Source of the DNA: Trichlorobacter thiogenes
GTDB lineage: Bacteria; Desulfobacterota; Desulfuromonadia; Geobacterales; Pseudopelobacteraceae
Length of the DNA: 64,000 nt
Direction of reading: 5' to 3'
Assembly: GCF_900167465.1 (NCBI RefSeq)
Contig: NZ_FUWR01000001.1
Span: 303,269 to 367,268, forward strand
Shown: one piece after another, positions 62,781-64,000 of the stretch
How positions within the stretch are numbered: the first letter of the stretch is position 1
Layout: each line of letters begins with the position of its first letter
Made by a program: the position numbers and the translations under genes
Notes under the pieces: model-generated
Database searches by the model: none
What the model was told of the DNA's origin: nothing
What the model saw: only the letters and a program-made list of their open reading frames with translations

Positions 62781-64000
62781 ATGCCAGGCACCCGTTTTGA
62801 CCATAACTTTTCCTGGATCATGGCCCTTGAGGATGAGCCGTCCCGTGATCAGGAACTGATCCGGCTGCTTGAGCAATCCGGCTTTGCCTATGGCGCCCGC
62901 TCGGCAACCAATCTGCTGCTGATGGCAGGCCTCTTTTCCGCTGAAACCCTTCTGAAGATTGCATTGGCAGCGCTGCATACCCCTTCGCCGGACATGGCCT
63001 TAAACGGCTTTGAGCGTCTGGTGGGGATACTTGACCGCAGCCACCTGATGACCGTCATCGCCAATCGTAGACGTCTGAGTCAGTGCATGTTCCTGTGCGG
63101 AGCCTCGCCTTTTCTGACCAACCTGATCTTTAAGGAACCGTCCTTTTTCTCCCGCCTCTTTGCCGACAATGAACTGGATCAGTCCCGCACCAGGGCCGAA
63201 CTGCTGGCTGCCCTGCGTCGCAACACACCGGACCATGCTGACCTGCAGAGCTTAATGAAGGTCTTGCGTTGTTTCAAACGCTTTGAAATCCTGCGGATTG
63301 CCGCCCGCGACCTGAACGGACTGGCACCACTGGAAGAGGTGACCAGAGAATTATCAGATCTGGCAGCGGCCACGCTGCAGGTGGCCTACGAGACCTGCCA
63401 CCACCTGCTGACACAGGAGTATGGCAAACCGCTTAAGCAAACCGATGATGGCCCCCGGACAGCCGTAATGACTATCCTGGGCATGGGCAAATTCGGGGGC
63501 CGGGAACTTAACTTCTCTTCTGACATCGATATTATCTTCTTTTATGAGACCGATAACGGCGAAACCGCTGGTATTGACGATGACCGTGGCGGGCGCAAGG
63601 GAGTGATCTCCCTGCATGCCTTCTTTAACAAACTGGCTGAGCAGGTCACCAAGGCGATGAATCAGGTCACTGAAGACGGCTTTGTCTTCCGGGTGGATGT
63701 GGGACTGCGACCAGAAGGCAAATCAGGCGACATGGCGGTATCGCTGCGTTCTGCCGAGATCTACTACGAATCATGGGGACAGTCCTGGGAGCGGACCGCC
63801 ATGCTCAAGGCCCGGCCAGTGGCTGGTTCACGGGAACTGGGTGAACAGCTGCTACAGACCCTGATCCCCTTTGTCTATCGCAAATACCTCGACTACACCC
63901 TGATCGAGGATATGAAGCTGATGAAGCAACGGATTGATGCCTCCCTGACCCGTAACCGTGAAGGAGAGATCAACCTGAAGCTCGGCAGGGGTGGTATCCG
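62781..64000 (+). CDS. glnE: Glutamate-ammonia-ligase adenylyltransferase GlnE (partial, C-terminus outside window)
   Basis: Bifunctional adenylyl transferase/remover that controls glutamine synthetase according to nitrogen state. Visible 406 residues: a helical N-terminal region and the first nucleotidyltransferase domain with ILGMGKFGGRELNFSSDIDI (G-G-x-E-x-x-x-x-S-D-x-D) then FRVDVGLRPEGKSGDMAVSL and YESWGQSWERTAMLKARPVA. The frame is open to the window end. Starts 1 bp after the mtnA stop, so the two are probably co-transcribed. Start MPGTRFD is shorter at the N-terminus than many GlnE. Confidence 0.93.
   Translation, partial: MPGTRFDHNFSWIMALEDEPSRDQELIRLLEQSGFAYGARSATNLLLMAGLFSAETLLKIALAALHTPSPDMALNGFERLVGILDRSHLMTVIANRRRLSQCMFLCGASPFLTNLIFKEPSFFSRLFADNELDQSRTRAELLAALRRNTPDHADLQSLMKVLRCFKRFEILRIAARDLNGLAPLEEVTRELSDLAAATLQVAYETCHHLLTQEYGKPLKQTDDGPRTAVMTILGMGKFGGRELNFSSDIDIIFFYETDNGETAGIDDDRGGRKGVISLHAFFNKLAEQVTKAMNQVTEDGFVFRVDVGLRPEGKSGDMAVSLRSAEIYYESWGQSWERTAMLKARPVAGSRELGEQLLQTLIPFVYRKYLDYTLIEDMKLMKQRIDASLTRNREGEINLKLGRGGI

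Noticed and set aside
62715-63617. Minus-strand frames opposite glnE
   Set aside because: The plus frame is open from 62781 to the window end and carries the GlnE signature, so these are shadows.
1-64000. CRISPR arrays, rRNA operons, intact insertion sequences, prophage and integrase genes
   Set aside because: None found on reading both strands; only the two palindromic elements and small remnants suggest mobility.

Overview
The window most resembles a Geobacterales chromosome (Geobacter / Trichlorobacter type, Desulfobacterota). This is inferred from anaerobic respiration genes (a multihaem flavocytochrome, a Dcu-type dicarboxylate carrier), exported CobN-like proteins with DUF2149/DUF2162 partners, a B12-controlled metE and a chemotaxis protein. 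No species can be fixed from sequence alone. Genes of both strands are tightly packed, many with 4-14 bp start/stop overlaps.

1-18.4 kb (minus strand) is a corrinoid and cobalt regulon. I see six cobalamin riboswitches in four arrays. A tandem pair precedes an outer-membrane protein and the cobalt ECF transporter cbiMNQO (cbiO is cut by the window edge). Single riboswitches precede an XRE-cupin regulator and metE. A second tandem pair precedes a seven-gene run: TonB-dependent receptor, DUF2162 membrane protein, ExbB-like channel, DUF2149 (ExbD-like), exported CobN-like protein, TonB and a second TonB-dependent receptor. A palindromic repeat of about 120 bp occurs twice here: once inside a riboswitch hairpin loop, and once in frame in the 5' end of the CobN-like gene.

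18.5-26.7 kb (mostly plus) carries a degenerate-receiver GAF protein, a fused threonine-phosphate decarboxylase/cobyric acid synthase and cbiB, interrupted by an AT-rich gene of unknown function and a VapBC pair with a PIN remnant. It ends with a three-repeat exported protein and hldD. 26.7-35.2 kb holds a molybdopterin oxidoreductase, an MCP, a Skp-like protein, an MFS exporter, and a fumarate module (flavocytochrome c plus Dcu carrier).

35.3-41.5 kb is an accessory, defence-like island: MntA with a truncated HepT, a 1261-residue STAND NTPase with a nuclease-like N-terminus, and a Fic protein. 41.6-44.3 kb holds a redox-type small protein, a substrate-binding protein and a sigma54 response regulator. 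44.5-53.7 kb is a ten-gene MoxR/DUF58/DUF4129/DUF4350/SpoIIM/RDD envelope cluster with zinc-ribbon membrane proteins.

53.8-64 kb is mainly housekeeping: nfo, nadA, tRNA-Pro(CGG), two coiled-coil exported proteins, rpmA, rplU, an FAH-family hydrolase, gpmI, an RND adaptor, mtnA and glnE (cut by the window end). Two oddities stand out here: a zinc-ribbon ORF with an in-frame UGA followed by a stem-loop, and a promoter plus structured RNA plus terminator just upstream of the RND adaptor.
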